In this document: in pieces, positions 1-9,000 of the stretch
How the letters are laid out: every line of letters starts with the position of its first letter
How positions within the stretch are numbered: position 1 is the first letter of the stretch
Assembly (NCBI RefSeq): GCF_045055655.1
Contig: NZ_JBANFI010000007.1
Coordinates: 1-64,000, forward strand
Source: Marinospirillum alkalitolerans
Lineage (GTDB): Bacteria; Pseudomonadota; Gammaproteobacteria; Pseudomonadales; Halomonadaceae
Direction: 5' to 3'
DNA: 64,000 nucleotides
The notes under the pieces: model-generated
What the model was told of the DNA's origin: nothing
The model's database searches: none
The model's input: only the letters and a program-made list of their open reading frames with translations
Translations under genes and position numbers: made by a program

Positions 1-267
1 AAACCGTGAAAATAGCCCTAGCGTATCCATCCTCGGCTAATATGGCGGAAGGTCTCTGTTCCAGACTTTTCGAGCCACTCAAAATGGCAGCTGGATATCA
101 ACATTCCTGTTATCAAGGGCAGCTAGCAAGAATAGCGACCATCTATACGGTTCAATGATCTTAGTTTTATGACTTCTTTACTTGAATCAGTCCCCCTAGA
201 CCTTAGCGGTAAGAGGCTTGCGATAGAGAGATAAAGCGCGTTTAATAGCGATTTATCTGAGCAGCCT
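1..267. other. Unassigned sequence upstream of birA
   Basis: I see no convincing gene, tRNA or rRNA piece here. It is AT-leaning and must contain the birA promoter, but no -35/-10 pair stands out. The few short reading frames have no ribosome binding site or recognisable protein. Confidence 0.4.
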
Positions 268-1257
268 ATGAATCTTTACCCTCTTCTTCATCTACTCAAT
301 TCATCACGCTTTGTTTCTGGTACCGAGCTCGGTCGTCAGTTGGCCTTGTCACGTGCTGCGATTTGGAAGCAGATCAAGCAGCTCGAGCAGCTTGGTCTTG
401 AGATAGAGACACATCGCCAGCAGGGGTATCGTCTTAGCCAGGCTTACCGGTTCTTTGAACCTGCGCTGCTGAGTGCGGCATTAAAAGCGCAGACAGCACC
501 TGTTGCCCATCTAGAAGTCTATCCTAGCTGCGCCTCGACTAATCTGCTCCTGCATGAGCGTCTGCAACAAGGCCAGACTATTCATCAGGCCATGATTGTG
601 ACTGACCTGCAAACAGCTGGCCGTGGTCGTCGTGGTCGTGCCTGGATCAGTCCTTTGGGCAGTTCGATCTGTCTCTCCTGGGGCTGGCGTTTTGAAGGCT
701 CTGCACAGCAGCTCGAAGGTTTGAGTTTGGCTGTTGGTGTTGTGCTGGTGCAAGTGCTGCAAGAACTGGGTATTGAAGGTGTGGGCCTAAAGTGGCCGAA
801 TGATCTTTATACAGCTGAAGGTAAGCTTGGCGGCATCCTGATCGAGCTAGCCGGCGATCTTGCTGGCCCTTGTGAGTTGATCCTCGGTGTAGGCCTTAAC
901 GATACCCGGCCTCAACAGCAGGCTGAAATTGACCAACCTCTCGCATATCTAAGTGACTATACAAAGACACTGCCAGATAAGAACCAGCTAGCAGCGCTGC
1001 TGACACAAGCTGTATTTACACTATTGGCTAGCTACTTAGAGCAAGGATTTGCTGCTTACACCGAGAAGTGGAATGAGCTGCATTTATGGCGGGATCGACA
1101 AGTAAGAGTCTTAGCGCACGGACAGCAGGAGCAGGTGCGCCTTGGTGGTGTGAACCAGCGCGGTGAGCTTGAAGTTTTTAATCATGCCGGTGCTTCACGC
1201 TTTCTATCTGGTGGAGAAATCTCAGTGAGAGTAGAAAAAGATGATTCTGGATCTTGA
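268..1257 (+). CDS. birA: Bifunctional biotin-protein ligase / biotin operon repressor BirA
   Basis: BirA activates biotin with ATP and attaches it to the lysine of biotin carboxyl carrier protein. With biotinyl-AMP bound, it can also repress biotin genes. The 329-residue protein has an N-terminal winged helix (about residues 17-41), the biotinyl-AMP loop GRGRRGR at 118-124, KWPND at 175-179, the catalytic-region lysine in EGKLGG near 186, and a C-terminal SH3-like region. The HTH implies that the repressor function is kept. The 3' end overlaps coaX by 17 bp, so the two are very likely cotranscribed. The birA-coaX pair before a tRNA-secE cluster is typical of pseudomonads and relatives. Confidence 0.95.
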   Translation: MNLYPLLHLLNSSRFVSGTELGRQLALSRAAIWKQIKQLEQLGLEIETHRQQGYRLSQAYRFFEPALLSAALKAQTAPVAHLEVYPSCASTNLLLHERLQQGQTIHQAMIVTDLQTAGRGRRGRAWISPLGSSICLSWGWRFEGSAQQLEGLSLAVGVVLVQVLQELGIEGVGLKWPNDLYTAEGKLGGILIELAGDLAGPCELILGVGLNDTRPQQQAEIDQPLAYLSDYTKTLPDKNQLAALLTQAVFTLLASYLEQGFAAYTEKWNELHLWRDRQVRVLAHGQQEQVRLGGVNQRGELEVFNHAGASRFLSGGEISVRVEKDDSGS

Positions 1258-2053
1258 TATCGGCAACACGCTTTCTAAATGGCGCTTGAAGAGCATGGAG
1301 CAGGATAGAATCATCGAGAGGGGTTCGGTGTGGACTCGGGACCGCTGGGATGGATCGCAAGAGTTGCCTGATTTTCGTGATCTGAAGGCGATCCGCATTT
1401 CTAACGTTGCCGGAAAGGACATTTTGCGCAAGGTTGAGCGTCTTGCTAAGCGTTACCGCGTGAAGCTCTACGTAGCACGCTCATGCGAAGAATCCGCCGG
1501 CGTCAGAAACGGCTATCAAAAGCCGGAAGCGTTGGGTGTCGATCGCTGGATGGGTGTGCTGGCTGGTTATCATGCGTTGGGTGGCTGCTGCGTGATTGAC
1601 TGCGGTAGCGCGATTACGATGGATTTTGTGCTGCCTGATGGTCAGCATCTAGGCGGATTTATTACCCCTGGAATGCGTCTGATGAAAGAAAGTTTGAAGC
1701 TTGGGACAAGCAACGTGCCATTTCAGCAGGATGATACCTATCAAGGATTAACTGTACCAGGCACAAGCACGCAGGAGGCGGTCACACATGGGATTTTTCT
1801 TGCAGCTGTAGGGCAAATTGCCCTCGCCTACGATCAGTTCTGCCAAAGTCAGAAACAAAAGTTGCCCGTTATTCTGACAGGTGGCGATGCAGAACTCATT
1901 CATCGAGGACTCAGTATTCATGCTTATATGTGGCCAGATATGGTCTATGCAGGACTTGAGCTGATCTTTCCTTTAACTGAGCAAGAGTTACAAGGGCAAC
2001 TCTATGGGGCGCCGGTGCGTGCCAAAATCATAGAAAAAGTTGTTTTTGCTTAA
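1241..2053 (+). CDS. coaX: Type III pantothenate kinase CoaX
   Basis: CoaX phosphorylates pantothenate, the first step of coenzyme A synthesis, in the cytoplasm. The 270-residue protein has the ASKHA phosphate-binding motif DIGNT at residues 6-10, GVDRWM at 99-104 with the expected catalytic Asp at 101, and DCGSAIT at 120-126 followed by GGFITPG. These are hallmarks of type III enzymes, which are usually feedback-insensitive and need a monovalent cation. The ATG at 1241 lies inside the end of birA and is the only start that keeps the DIGNT strand. No terminator is obvious after the stop. Confidence 0.95.
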   Translation: MILDLDIGNTLSKWRLKSMEQDRIIERGSVWTRDRWDGSQELPDFRDLKAIRISNVAGKDILRKVERLAKRYRVKLYVARSCEESAGVRNGYQKPEALGVDRWMGVLAGYHALGGCCVIDCGSAITMDFVLPDGQHLGGFITPGMRLMKESLKLGTSNVPFQQDDTYQGLTVPGTSTQEAVTHGIFLAAVGQIALAYDQFCQSQKQKLPVILTGGDAELIHRGLSIHAYMWPDMVYAGLELIFPLTEQELQGQLYGAPVRAKIIEKVVFA

Positions 2054-2121
2054 AAAAAGCTTGCTGTTCTTTGTGTGAGCTGTTAAAGTTGCGCCCGTTG
2101 TTGAGACAGGCAGCTGATTTC

Positions 2122-2149
2122 TTGACAGTAAGCGTCAAGCCTATATAAT
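2122..2149 (+). promoter_or_regulatory. Sigma-70 promoter of the tRNA-secE-nusG unit
   Basis: A consensus -35 TTGACA (2122-2127) is followed after 16 bp by a consensus -10 TATAAT (2144-2149). The GC-rich stretch after the -10 (ggcgaccc) resembles the discriminator of stringently controlled tRNA and rRNA promoters. The first tRNA starts 13 bp after the -10. Confidence 0.85.
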
Positions 2150-2161
2150 AGGCGACCCTAT

Positions 2162-2245
<84 letters not shown>

Positions 2246-2261
2246 TTTATTCCCAGGGCAT

Positions 2262-2335
<74 letters not shown>

Positions 2336-2341
2336 GGTTTT

Positions 2342-2416
2342 GCTCATGTAGCTCAGGGGTAGAGCACACCCTTGGTAAGGGTGAGGTCGACGGTTCAAAT
2401 CCGTCCATGAGCTCCA
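2342..2416 (+). tRNA. tRNA-Thr (GGT)
   Basis: Acceptor GCTCATG pairs with CATGAGC, the anticodon GGT is at 2374-2376, the T loop is GGTTCAAATCC, and CCA is encoded. In many gammaproteobacteria tufB follows this tRNA. Here only 6 bp separate it from tRNA-Trp. Confidence 0.97.
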
Positions 2417-2422
2417 TTGTTA

Positions 2423-2498
<76 letters not shown>

Positions 2499-2562
2499 AT
2501 CTTCCCCAGATTGGTATTCCATCCCCACAATTTTGATCTACCGCAAGGAGTTTGAGTTTCTA

Positions 2563-2931
2563 ATGAAAGCTAAAGCTGAGGCTCAGCCGGCTAAACTAGA
2601 TGGATTCAAATGGTTGCTGGTCGTTCTCCTGATTGTTGCGGCTGTTGTTGGCAATATGTTTTTCTCTGATCTCCCGCTCTTGTATCGGGTGGTCGGCGTC
2701 GTTGTGCTTTCCGCTGCGGCCTTCCTGCTCTTTGTCAGTACTGAGAAGGGCCAGAAGTTCTTGGTTATGGCAAAAGAAGCACGCACAGAAATCCGTAAGG
2801 TGATCTGGCCGACGCGTCAAGAGACAACGCAAACAACTTTGATCGTTTTAGCCGCTGTCGCGATCGTTGCATTGCTCTTATGGCTCATAGATATGCTTGT
2901 GAGCTCAGCAATTAAATTTCTGATCTACTAG
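2563..2931 (+). CDS. secE: Preprotein translocase subunit SecE
   Basis: SecE clamps SecY in the SecYEG channel of the inner membrane. The 122-residue form has three membrane helices (about residues 16-34, 40-58 and 95-117), as in E. coli. The cytoplasmic amphipathic segment before the last helix contains the conserved motif EIRKVIWPTRQET. The reading frame is open further upstream into tRNA-Trp, but the ATG at 2563 gives the usual N terminus and follows AAGGAG at 2545-2550. It is nine bases upstream of nusG, so the two are translated from one message. Confidence 0.95.
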   Translation: MKAKAEAQPAKLDGFKWLLVVLLIVAAVVGNMFFSDLPLLYRVVGVVVLSAAAFLLFVSTEKGQKFLVMAKEARTEIRKVIWPTRQETTQTTLIVLAAVAIVALLLWLIDMLVSSAIKFLIY

Positions 2932-2940
2932 GAAATCGTT

Positions 2941-3474
2941 ATGGCAAAGCGCTGGTACGTCGTGCATGCCTATTCAGGCTTCGAGAAACAAGTGATGCGT
3001 TCATTAATTGAGCGCGTGAAGCTGAAGGCCATGGAAGATCACTTCGGACAAATTTTAGTGCCAACTGAAGAAGTGGTTGAGATGCGCGATGGTAAAAAGC
3101 GTCGCAGCGAGCGCAAGTTCTATCCTGGCTATGTTTTGGTCGAAATGGATATGAATGACGCAAGCTGGCACTTAGTCAAAGAAACACCCAAGGTTTTAGG
3201 CTTTATTGGTGGTACGCCAGAGAAGCCAGCACCGATCACCCAGCGTGAAGCAGACGCGATTCTGCAGCGTGTACAGGATGGCTCTGATAAGCCGCGTCCT
3301 CGTACTATGTTTGAGCCGGGTGAAGTGGTGCGTGTACTTGAAGGCCCCTTCGCTGACTTTAATGGTGTGGTTGAAGAGGTGAACTATGAGAAGAGCCGTC
3401 TGCATGTTTCTGTATTGATTTTTGGACGTGCAACACCTGTTGAACTCGAGTTCGGCCAGGTCGAAAAAGACTGA
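2941..3474 (+). CDS. nusG: Transcription termination/antitermination protein NusG
   Basis: NusG binds RNA polymerase through its N-terminal NGN domain and contacts Rho or ribosomal protein S10 through its C-terminal KOW domain. The 177-residue protein begins with the typical AKRWYVVHAYSGFE segment, has the FYPGYVLVEM strand, and ends with the KOW region (about 124-177, FEPGEVVRV then GPFADFNG). The length is standard and no insertion is seen. It sits between secE and rplK, the usual place. Confidence 0.97.
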   Translation: MAKRWYVVHAYSGFEKQVMRSLIERVKLKAMEDHFGQILVPTEEVVEMRDGKKRRSERKFYPGYVLVEMDMNDASWHLVKETPKVLGFIGGTPEKPAPITQREADAILQRVQDGSDKPRPRTMFEPGEVVRVLEGPFADFNGVVEEVNYEKSRLHVSVLIFGRATPVELEFGQVEKD

Positions 3475-3540
3475 TTTTTTTGGTGCCCGTCAGGGCAAAT
3501 ATTGGGAAGCCGTCAGGCGTTACTACCCTAGGAGAAGAGT

Positions 3541-3972
3541 GTGGCTAAGAAAGTACAAGCCTATATCAAGCTGCAAGTTGCAGCAGGCAAAGCGAACCCC
3601 AGTCCCCCCGTTGGTCCAGCTTTGGGTCAGCACGGCGTGAACATCATGGAGTTCTGTAAAGCGTTTAACGCACAGACTCAAGATGTTGAGCCAGGTCTGC
3701 CTATCCCCGTTGTGATCACTGTTTATAGCGATCGCAGCTTCACGTTCGTCACCAAGACACCTCCAGCGGCTGTTCTGTTGAAGAAGTCTCTGGGTCTGAA
3801 ATCAGGTTCTGCTGTTCCTAACAAGAACAAAGTAGGCAAGATTACGCGTGAGCAATTAGAAGAAATTGCTAAGACCAAAGAGCCAGATCTGACTGCTGCC
3901 GATATGGACGCAGCTGTACGTACTATCGCAGGTACTGCGCGTAGTATGGGTATTGACGTGGAGGGCGTATAA
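3541..3972 (+). CDS. rplK: 50S ribosomal protein L11
   Basis: L11 binds 23S rRNA at the GTPase-associated centre and is needed for RelA activation. The 143-residue protein has the N-terminal proline-rich switch (GKANPSPPVGPALGQHGVN) and the C-terminal rRNA-binding domain ending in GTARSMGIDVEG. It starts with GTG at 3541, after GGAGA. Its stop and the rplA start are separated by one base, consistent with coupled translation. Confidence 0.97.
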   Translation: MAKKVQAYIKLQVAAGKANPSPPVGPALGQHGVNIMEFCKAFNAQTQDVEPGLPIPVVITVYSDRSFTFVTKTPPAAVLLKKSLGLKSGSAVPNKNKVGKITREQLEEIAKTKEPDLTAADMDAAVRTIAGTARSMGIDVEGV

Positions 3973-3973
3973 G

Positions 3974-4669
3974 ATGGCTAAGCTGACTAAGCGTCAAAAA
4001 CTGATCGCAGAAAAAGTAGACGTTAACAAGTCTTACACAGTCGAAGAAGCGGTTGCTCTGCTCTCTTCACTGCCGCCTGTTAAGTTCAAAGAAACTGTTG
4101 AGCTGGCTGTGAATCTGGGTGTTGATCCACGTAAATCTGATCAGGTTGTTCGTGGTGCGACTGTTCTGCCCAATGGCACAGGTAACTCGGTTCGTGTTGC
4201 TGTGTTTGCTCAAGGTGCAGCTGCTGAAGCAGCTAAAGAAGCCGGCGCTGATCTGGTTGGTATGGATGATCTGGCTGAGCAAGTCAAGAAAGGCGAGATG
4301 AATTTTGATGTCGTTATCGCGGCTCCTGATGCGATGCGCGTTGTGGGTATGCTGGGTCAGATTCTTGGTCCACGTGGCTTAATGCCAAACCCCAAAGTTG
4401 GTACCGTTACGCCTGATGTTGCGACTGCGGTCAAGAATGCTAAAGCAGGTCAGGTGCGTTTCCGTACTGATAAGAACGGCATCATCCACGCTGGCGTTGG
4501 TAAAGTTGACTTTACTGCTGATGCAATCAAAGGCAACATTGAAGCGCTGTTGGCTGATCTGAAGAAGCTGAAGCCTTCTTCTTCAAAAGGCGTTTACATG
4601 AAGAAAGCGACCCTGTCGAGCACTATGGGTCCCGGCTTAACACTGGATCTTTCCAGCTTAAGCATCTAA
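3974..4669 (+). CDS. rplA: 50S ribosomal protein L1
   Basis: L1 forms the mobile L1 stalk next to the E site. In E. coli it represses the rplKA message. The 231-residue protein starts at the ATG at 3974, which gives the family N terminus MAKLTKRQKL. It contains the signature region GPRGLMPNPKVGTVT. An in-frame ATG upstream at 3953 lies inside rplK and is rejected. An inverted repeat (4678-4696) follows the stop. Confidence 0.97.
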   Translation: MAKLTKRQKLIAEKVDVNKSYTVEEAVALLSSLPPVKFKETVELAVNLGVDPRKSDQVVRGATVLPNGTGNSVRVAVFAQGAAAEAAKEAGADLVGMDDLAEQVKKGEMNFDVVIAAPDAMRVVGMLGQILGPRGLMPNPKVGTVTPDVATAVKNAKAGQVRFRTDKNGIIHAGVGKVDFTADAIKGNIEALLADLKKLKPSSSKGVYMKKATLSSTMGPGLTLDLSSLSI

Positions 4670-4677
4670 TGTAACTG

Positions 4678-4696
4678 GCCCTGCTGAATGCAGGGC
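4678..4696 (+). other. Hairpin after rplA
   Basis: A perfect 7-bp stem GCCCTGC / GCAGGGC with a 5-nt loop starts nine bases after the rplA stop. No U-tract follows, so it is more likely an mRNA-processing or 3'-protecting structure than a terminator. Confidence 0.5.
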
Positions 4697-4706
4697 TCAG
4701 TAAGAC

Positions 4707-4893
4707 TTTGCGGTATCTGGTTTTGCCAGATCCCCTCAAAGACCGCAGGTGTCAATTCATGACTTAATTTCCTGCGCAGATGGAGATGACCGCCAGTATT
4801 TGTCGGTCCAACCATCATACCGACTCCGCATTGCGGAGGGTTGGAAACCGTAGAGTGAGACGACTAGGTCTTATCTCTAAAAGAGGAGCAAGT
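4707..4893 (+). ncRNA. L10 leader (rplJ autoregulatory mRNA element)
   Basis: The 228-bp gap before rplJ holds nested stems like those of the L10(L12)4-binding leader. TGCGGT (4709-4714) pairs with ACCGCA (4742-4747) around ATCTGG/CCAGAT. CGGTCCAACC (4804-4813) pairs with GGTTGGaaACCG around the stem CTCCGC/GCGGAG (4824-4838). The segment CCTGCGCAGATGG is also typical of gammaproteobacterial L10 leaders. The element is expected to let excess L10-L12 repress rplJL translation. The fold is judged by eye. Confidence 0.75.
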
Positions 4894-4897
4894 AATC

Positions 4898-5401
4898 GTG
4901 GCAATTGGTCTGAATGACAAAAAGGTGATCGTTGCTGAAGTCAACGAAGCCGCCAAAGCTGCTCTGTCCGTAGTCCTGGCTGATTCTCGTGGCGTGACCG
5001 TGAGTGCAATGACGAACCTGCGTAAGCAGGCTCGTGAAGCTCAGGTTGATTTGCGCGTTGTGCGCAACACCCTGGCTAAGCGCGCTTTCGAAGGTACTGC
5101 CTACGAGTGTCTGACTAACGAATTCGTTGGTCCTACTCTGATCGCTTTCTCTATGGAACATCCTGGCGCAGGCGCCCGTTTGTTCAAAGAGTTCGCAAAA
5201 AGCGAGAAAGAGTTTGAAGTCAAGGCAATGGCCTATGAGGGCGAGCTGATCCCAGCAAAAGACATCGATCGTCTGGCAACACTGCCAACTTACGACGAAG
5301 CGATCGCGAAGCTGATGGCAACTATGAAAGAAGCTGCTGCCGGCAAGCTGGTTCGTACTCTGGCTGCACTGCGTGACAAGAAGCAGGAAGAAGCTGCTTA
5401 A
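4898..5401 (+). CDS. rplJ: 50S ribosomal protein L10
   Basis: L10 anchors the L7/L12 stalk on 23S rRNA and binds its own leader as a repressor. The 167-residue protein starts with GTG at 4898 behind AGAGGAG (MAIGLNDKKVIVAEV). It has the rRNA-binding globular domain (about 1-130), then a C-terminal helix (about 135-160) that docks L12 dimers. The long structured leader before it supports normal autoregulation. Confidence 0.96.
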   Translation: MAIGLNDKKVIVAEVNEAAKAALSVVLADSRGVTVSAMTNLRKQAREAQVDLRVVRNTLAKRAFEGTAYECLTNEFVGPTLIAFSMEHPGAGARLFKEFAKSEKEFEVKAMAYEGELIPAKDIDRLATLPTYDEAIAKLMATMKEAAAGKLVRTLAALRDKKQEEAA

Positions 5402-5455
5402 GCTTTTTCCATCAATAGATTTGAGTTTTAACTCACTAGATTTAGGTAAGCTAAA

Positions 5456-5827
5456 ATGGCACTGAACAAAGAAGACATCCTCAACGCAGTTGCTGAAATG
5501 TCAGTAATGGAAGTTGTTGAACTGATCGAAGCAATGGAAGAAAAATTCGGCGTTTCTGCAGCTGCTGCAGTTGTCGCTGGTGGTCCTGCTGCTGGTGGCG
5601 AAGCTGCTGAAGAGCAAACTGAATTTGATATCGTTCTGGCCTCTGCTGGCGAGAAGAAAGTTAACGTTATCAAAGCAGTTCGCGAAATCACTGGTCTGGG
5701 CCTGAAAGAAGCTAAAGCCATGGTTGACGGTGCACCTGCAACTGTTAAAGAAGGCGCTTCTAAAGCTGATGCTGAAGCTGCAAAAGCAAAACTTGAAGAA
5801 GCCGGCGCAACGGTGGAACTCAAGTAA
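5456..5827 (+). CDS. rplL: 50S ribosomal protein L7/L12
   Basis: This stalk protein is present in multiple copies and recruits translational GTPases. The 123-residue sequence has the N-terminal dimerisation domain (1-33), an Ala/Gly-rich hinge (about 34-52, AAAAVVAGGPAAGGEAAEEQ) and the C-terminal factor-binding domain with GLGLKEAKAMVDGAP. Both parts are intact. An attenuator-like hairpin follows at 5861-5891 before rpoB. Confidence 0.97.
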   Translation: MALNKEDILNAVAEMSVMEVVELIEAMEEKFGVSAAAAVVAGGPAAGGEAAEEQTEFDIVLASAGEKKVNVIKAVREITGLGLKEAKAMVDGAPATVKEGASKADAEAAKAKLEEAGATVELK

Positions 5828-5860
5828 TTTGCATGGCAGCCTAGGCTGCGATAGCACTCT

Positions 5861-5891
5861 GGCTGGTGGCGTAATCGCCGCCGGCCTTTTT
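5861..5891 (+). terminator. Attenuator-like hairpin between rplL and rpoB
   Basis: The stem GGCtGGtGGCG pairs with CGCCgCCGGCC around a 4-nt loop, and TTTTT follows directly. This is the form of an intrinsic terminator. In E. coli a partial attenuator between rplL and rpoB lets far fewer polymerases through to rpoBC, and this hairpin is in the equivalent place. It must leak, because no promoter is obvious before rpoB. Confidence 0.75.
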
Positions 5892-6035
5892 CTGTTCAAG
5901 CTTAATGAATACCGATATTCTTAAGTTTTGCTACTGCAGGACTCGCCGATTCAACTGCCTAGGCAGACAGAGCACAGCTCTGAGGTGTGGTGACTACTTG
6001 CGGTCTGTTTCTGGTGAACAAGCTGGGGAAAACTG

Positions 6036-9000
6036 ATGGCTTACTCGTACACTGAGAAAAAACGCATCCGCAAGGATTTCAGCAAACTACCACAGGTGAT
6101 GGATGTACCCTACCTGCTGGCCATTCAGCTGGATTCCTATCGCCAGTTTTTGCAAGAAGACAAAACTGGTGACGCACGAACTGAAACAGGTCTCCATGCC
6201 GCCTTTCAGTCTGTGTTTCCAATCGAGAGCTACTCGGGCAATGCTGCCCTTGAGTATGTAAGCTATCGTCTGGGTACTCCGGCCTTTGATGTGAAAGAGT
6301 GCATCTTGCGTGGTGTCACCTACGCTGCACCCTTGCGCGTCAAAGTGCGCCTGGTGATCTACGATAAAGACTCACCGAACAAAGCCATCAAAGATATCAA
6401 GGAACAAGAAGTTTACATGGGAGAGATTCCTCTCATGACGCAAAACGGTACCTTCGTCATCAATGGTACTGAGCGTGTTATTGTTTCCCAGCTGCACCGC
6501 TCCCCCGGCGTTTTCTTTGACCATGACCGTGGTAAAACCCACTCTTCTGGTAAGCTGCTGTATTCTGCACGGATTATTCCTTACCGTGGCTCTTGGCTGG
6601 ACTTTGAGTTCGACCCCAAGGATCTGGTGTTTGTTCGTATCGACCGTCGCCGCAAACTGCCCGCGACGATTCTGTTGCGTGCACTAGGTTATACAGCAGA
6701 AGAAATTCTGGCGAAGTTCTTTGAAACCAGCACCTTCTATCTAGAGGGCTTGGACGAGTATTCAATTGATCTCGTGCCCTCGCGCCTGCGTGGTGAGACC
6801 TCTTCCTTTGAGATCACTGATGCTGATGGCAAGGTTCTGGTAGAAAAAGATCGCCGTATCACGCAAAAGCATATCCGCCTGTTAGAAAAAGCGGGTATTC
6901 AGCGCCTGGCCGTCCCTGCTGAATATATGTTCGGTAAGGTGTTGGCGAAGGATATGATTGATCCTTCTACAGGTGAGTTGATCGCAGAATGTAACACTGA
7001 GATCAATCCTGAGCTGCTGGCCAAAATGAAGGCAGCTGGTATTCGCGAATTCGAAACCCTCTATACCAATGATCTGGACTGCGGTCCCTTCATGTCGGAT
7101 ACCTTGAAAGCTGACTCAACACGCTCTCAGCTCGAGGCTCTGGTTGAAATCTACCGCATGATGCGTCCTGGCGAGCCACCCACCAAAGAAGCAGCTGAGT
7201 CTCTGTTTGAGAACCTCTTCTTCTCTGAAGATCGTTATGATCTGTCGACTGTCGGTCGGATGAAGTTCAACCGCCGCCTGCGTCGCGATGAAGACACTGG
7301 CCCTGGCATCCTGACGCACGACGACATCATTGATGTGATGCGTGAAATGCTCAGCATTCGTAATGGTCAGGGTGAAGTCGATGATATCGATCACCTGGGT
7401 AACCGTCGCATTCGCTCAGTTGGCGAAATGGCCGAGAACCAATTCCGCGTTGGCTTGGTCCGTGTTGAGCGTGCTGTGAAAGAGCGCCTGTCTCTGGCAG
7501 AAAGCGAAGGCTTGATGCCGCAGGACTTAATCAATGCCAAGCCTGTTGCCGCGGCGGTCAAAGAGTTCTTTGGTTCGAGTCAGCTGTCTCAGTTTATGGA
7601 TCAGAACAACCCTCTGTCAGAAGTCACGCACAAGCGTCGTGTTTCTGCACTCGGCCCAGGTGGTTTGACCCGTGAGCGCGCAGGCTTTGAAGTCCGTGAC
7701 GTACACCCCACTCACTATGGTCGTGTCTGCCCCATCGAGACGCCTGAAGGTCCAAACATCGGTCTGATCAACTCTTTGGCGACCTATGCGCGGACTAACT
7801 CTTACGGCTTCCTTGAAACACCTTACCGTAAGGTACACGACAGCAAGGTCACCGATGAAGTGGTCTACTTGTCTGCCATTGAAGAAGGCCAGTTTGTTAT
7901 TGCTCAGGCCTCAGCCAAGCTGAATGAGCAAGGTGAGCTGATTGATGAGTTGGTCCAGGTTCGTCATAAAGGCGATACCACCTTCGTGACACCGGATCAG
8001 GTTACCCTGATGGACGTGTCGCCACGTCAGGTTGTCTCGGTCGCTGCATCGATGATTCCTTTCCTTGAGCACGATGATGCTAACCGCGCTCTGATGGGTT
8101 CGAACATGCAGCGTCAGGCTGTGCCCACTTTGAAGGCCGATAAGCCACTGGTGGGAACGGGTATGGAACGTGCGGTTGCGCGTGACTCAGGCGTTTGTGC
8201 TGTGGCACTGCGTGGCGGTGTTGTTGATTCAGTTGATGCTTCACGTATTGTCGTGCGTATCAATGAAGAGGAATTGATCGGTGGCGAAGCCGGTATCGAT
8301 ATCTACAACCTGACCAAGTACACCCGTTCAAACCAGAACACCTGTATTAACCAGCGCCCAATCGTGCGTCCTGGTGATCGCGTGGTGCGTGGCGATATCC
8401 TTGCGGATGGCCCCTCGGTGGACATGGGTGAGCTGGCACTGGGTCAGAACATGCGTATCGCCTTCATGCCTTGGAACGGTTTTAACTTCGAGGATTCGAT
8501 TCTGGTTTCAGAGCGCGTGGTGCAAGAAGACCGCTTTACCAGTATTCACATCCAAGAAATGACCTGTGTTGCGCGTGATACCAAACTGGGCGCAGAAGAA
8601 ATCACTTCTGATATTCCCAACGTTGGTGAAGCTGCCCTTTCTAAGCTGGATGAGTCTGGCATCGTTTATATCGGTGCAGAAGTCGGTCCTGGCGACATTC
8701 TGGTAGGTAAGGTCACGCCAAAAGGTGAGACTCAGCTGACGCCAGAAGAAAAACTGTTGCGTGCGATCTTTGGTGAAAAAGCGTCGGATGTGAAGGATAC
8801 CTCGCTGCGGGTTTCTACCGGCATGAAGGGCACCATCATTGACGTTCAGGTCTTCACACGCGATGGCGTTGAAAAAGACAAGCGTGCGATTGCCATTGAG
8901 CAGATGCAGCTTGATCAGGTGCGTAAGGATTTGAAAGAAGAATTCCGCATCGCTCAAGAAGCCACCTTTGCTCGTCTGCGCAATGCGCTGGCTGGTCAGA

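Noticed and set aside
1..267. Remnant of a ribosomal RNA operon upstream of birA
   Set aside because: The sequence lacks any 5S, 16S or 23S segment I can recognise.
5428..5899. Long minus-strand frames opposite rplL
   Set aside because: These are shadows of an Ala/Glu-rich gene on the other strand, with no family match and no ribosome binding site.
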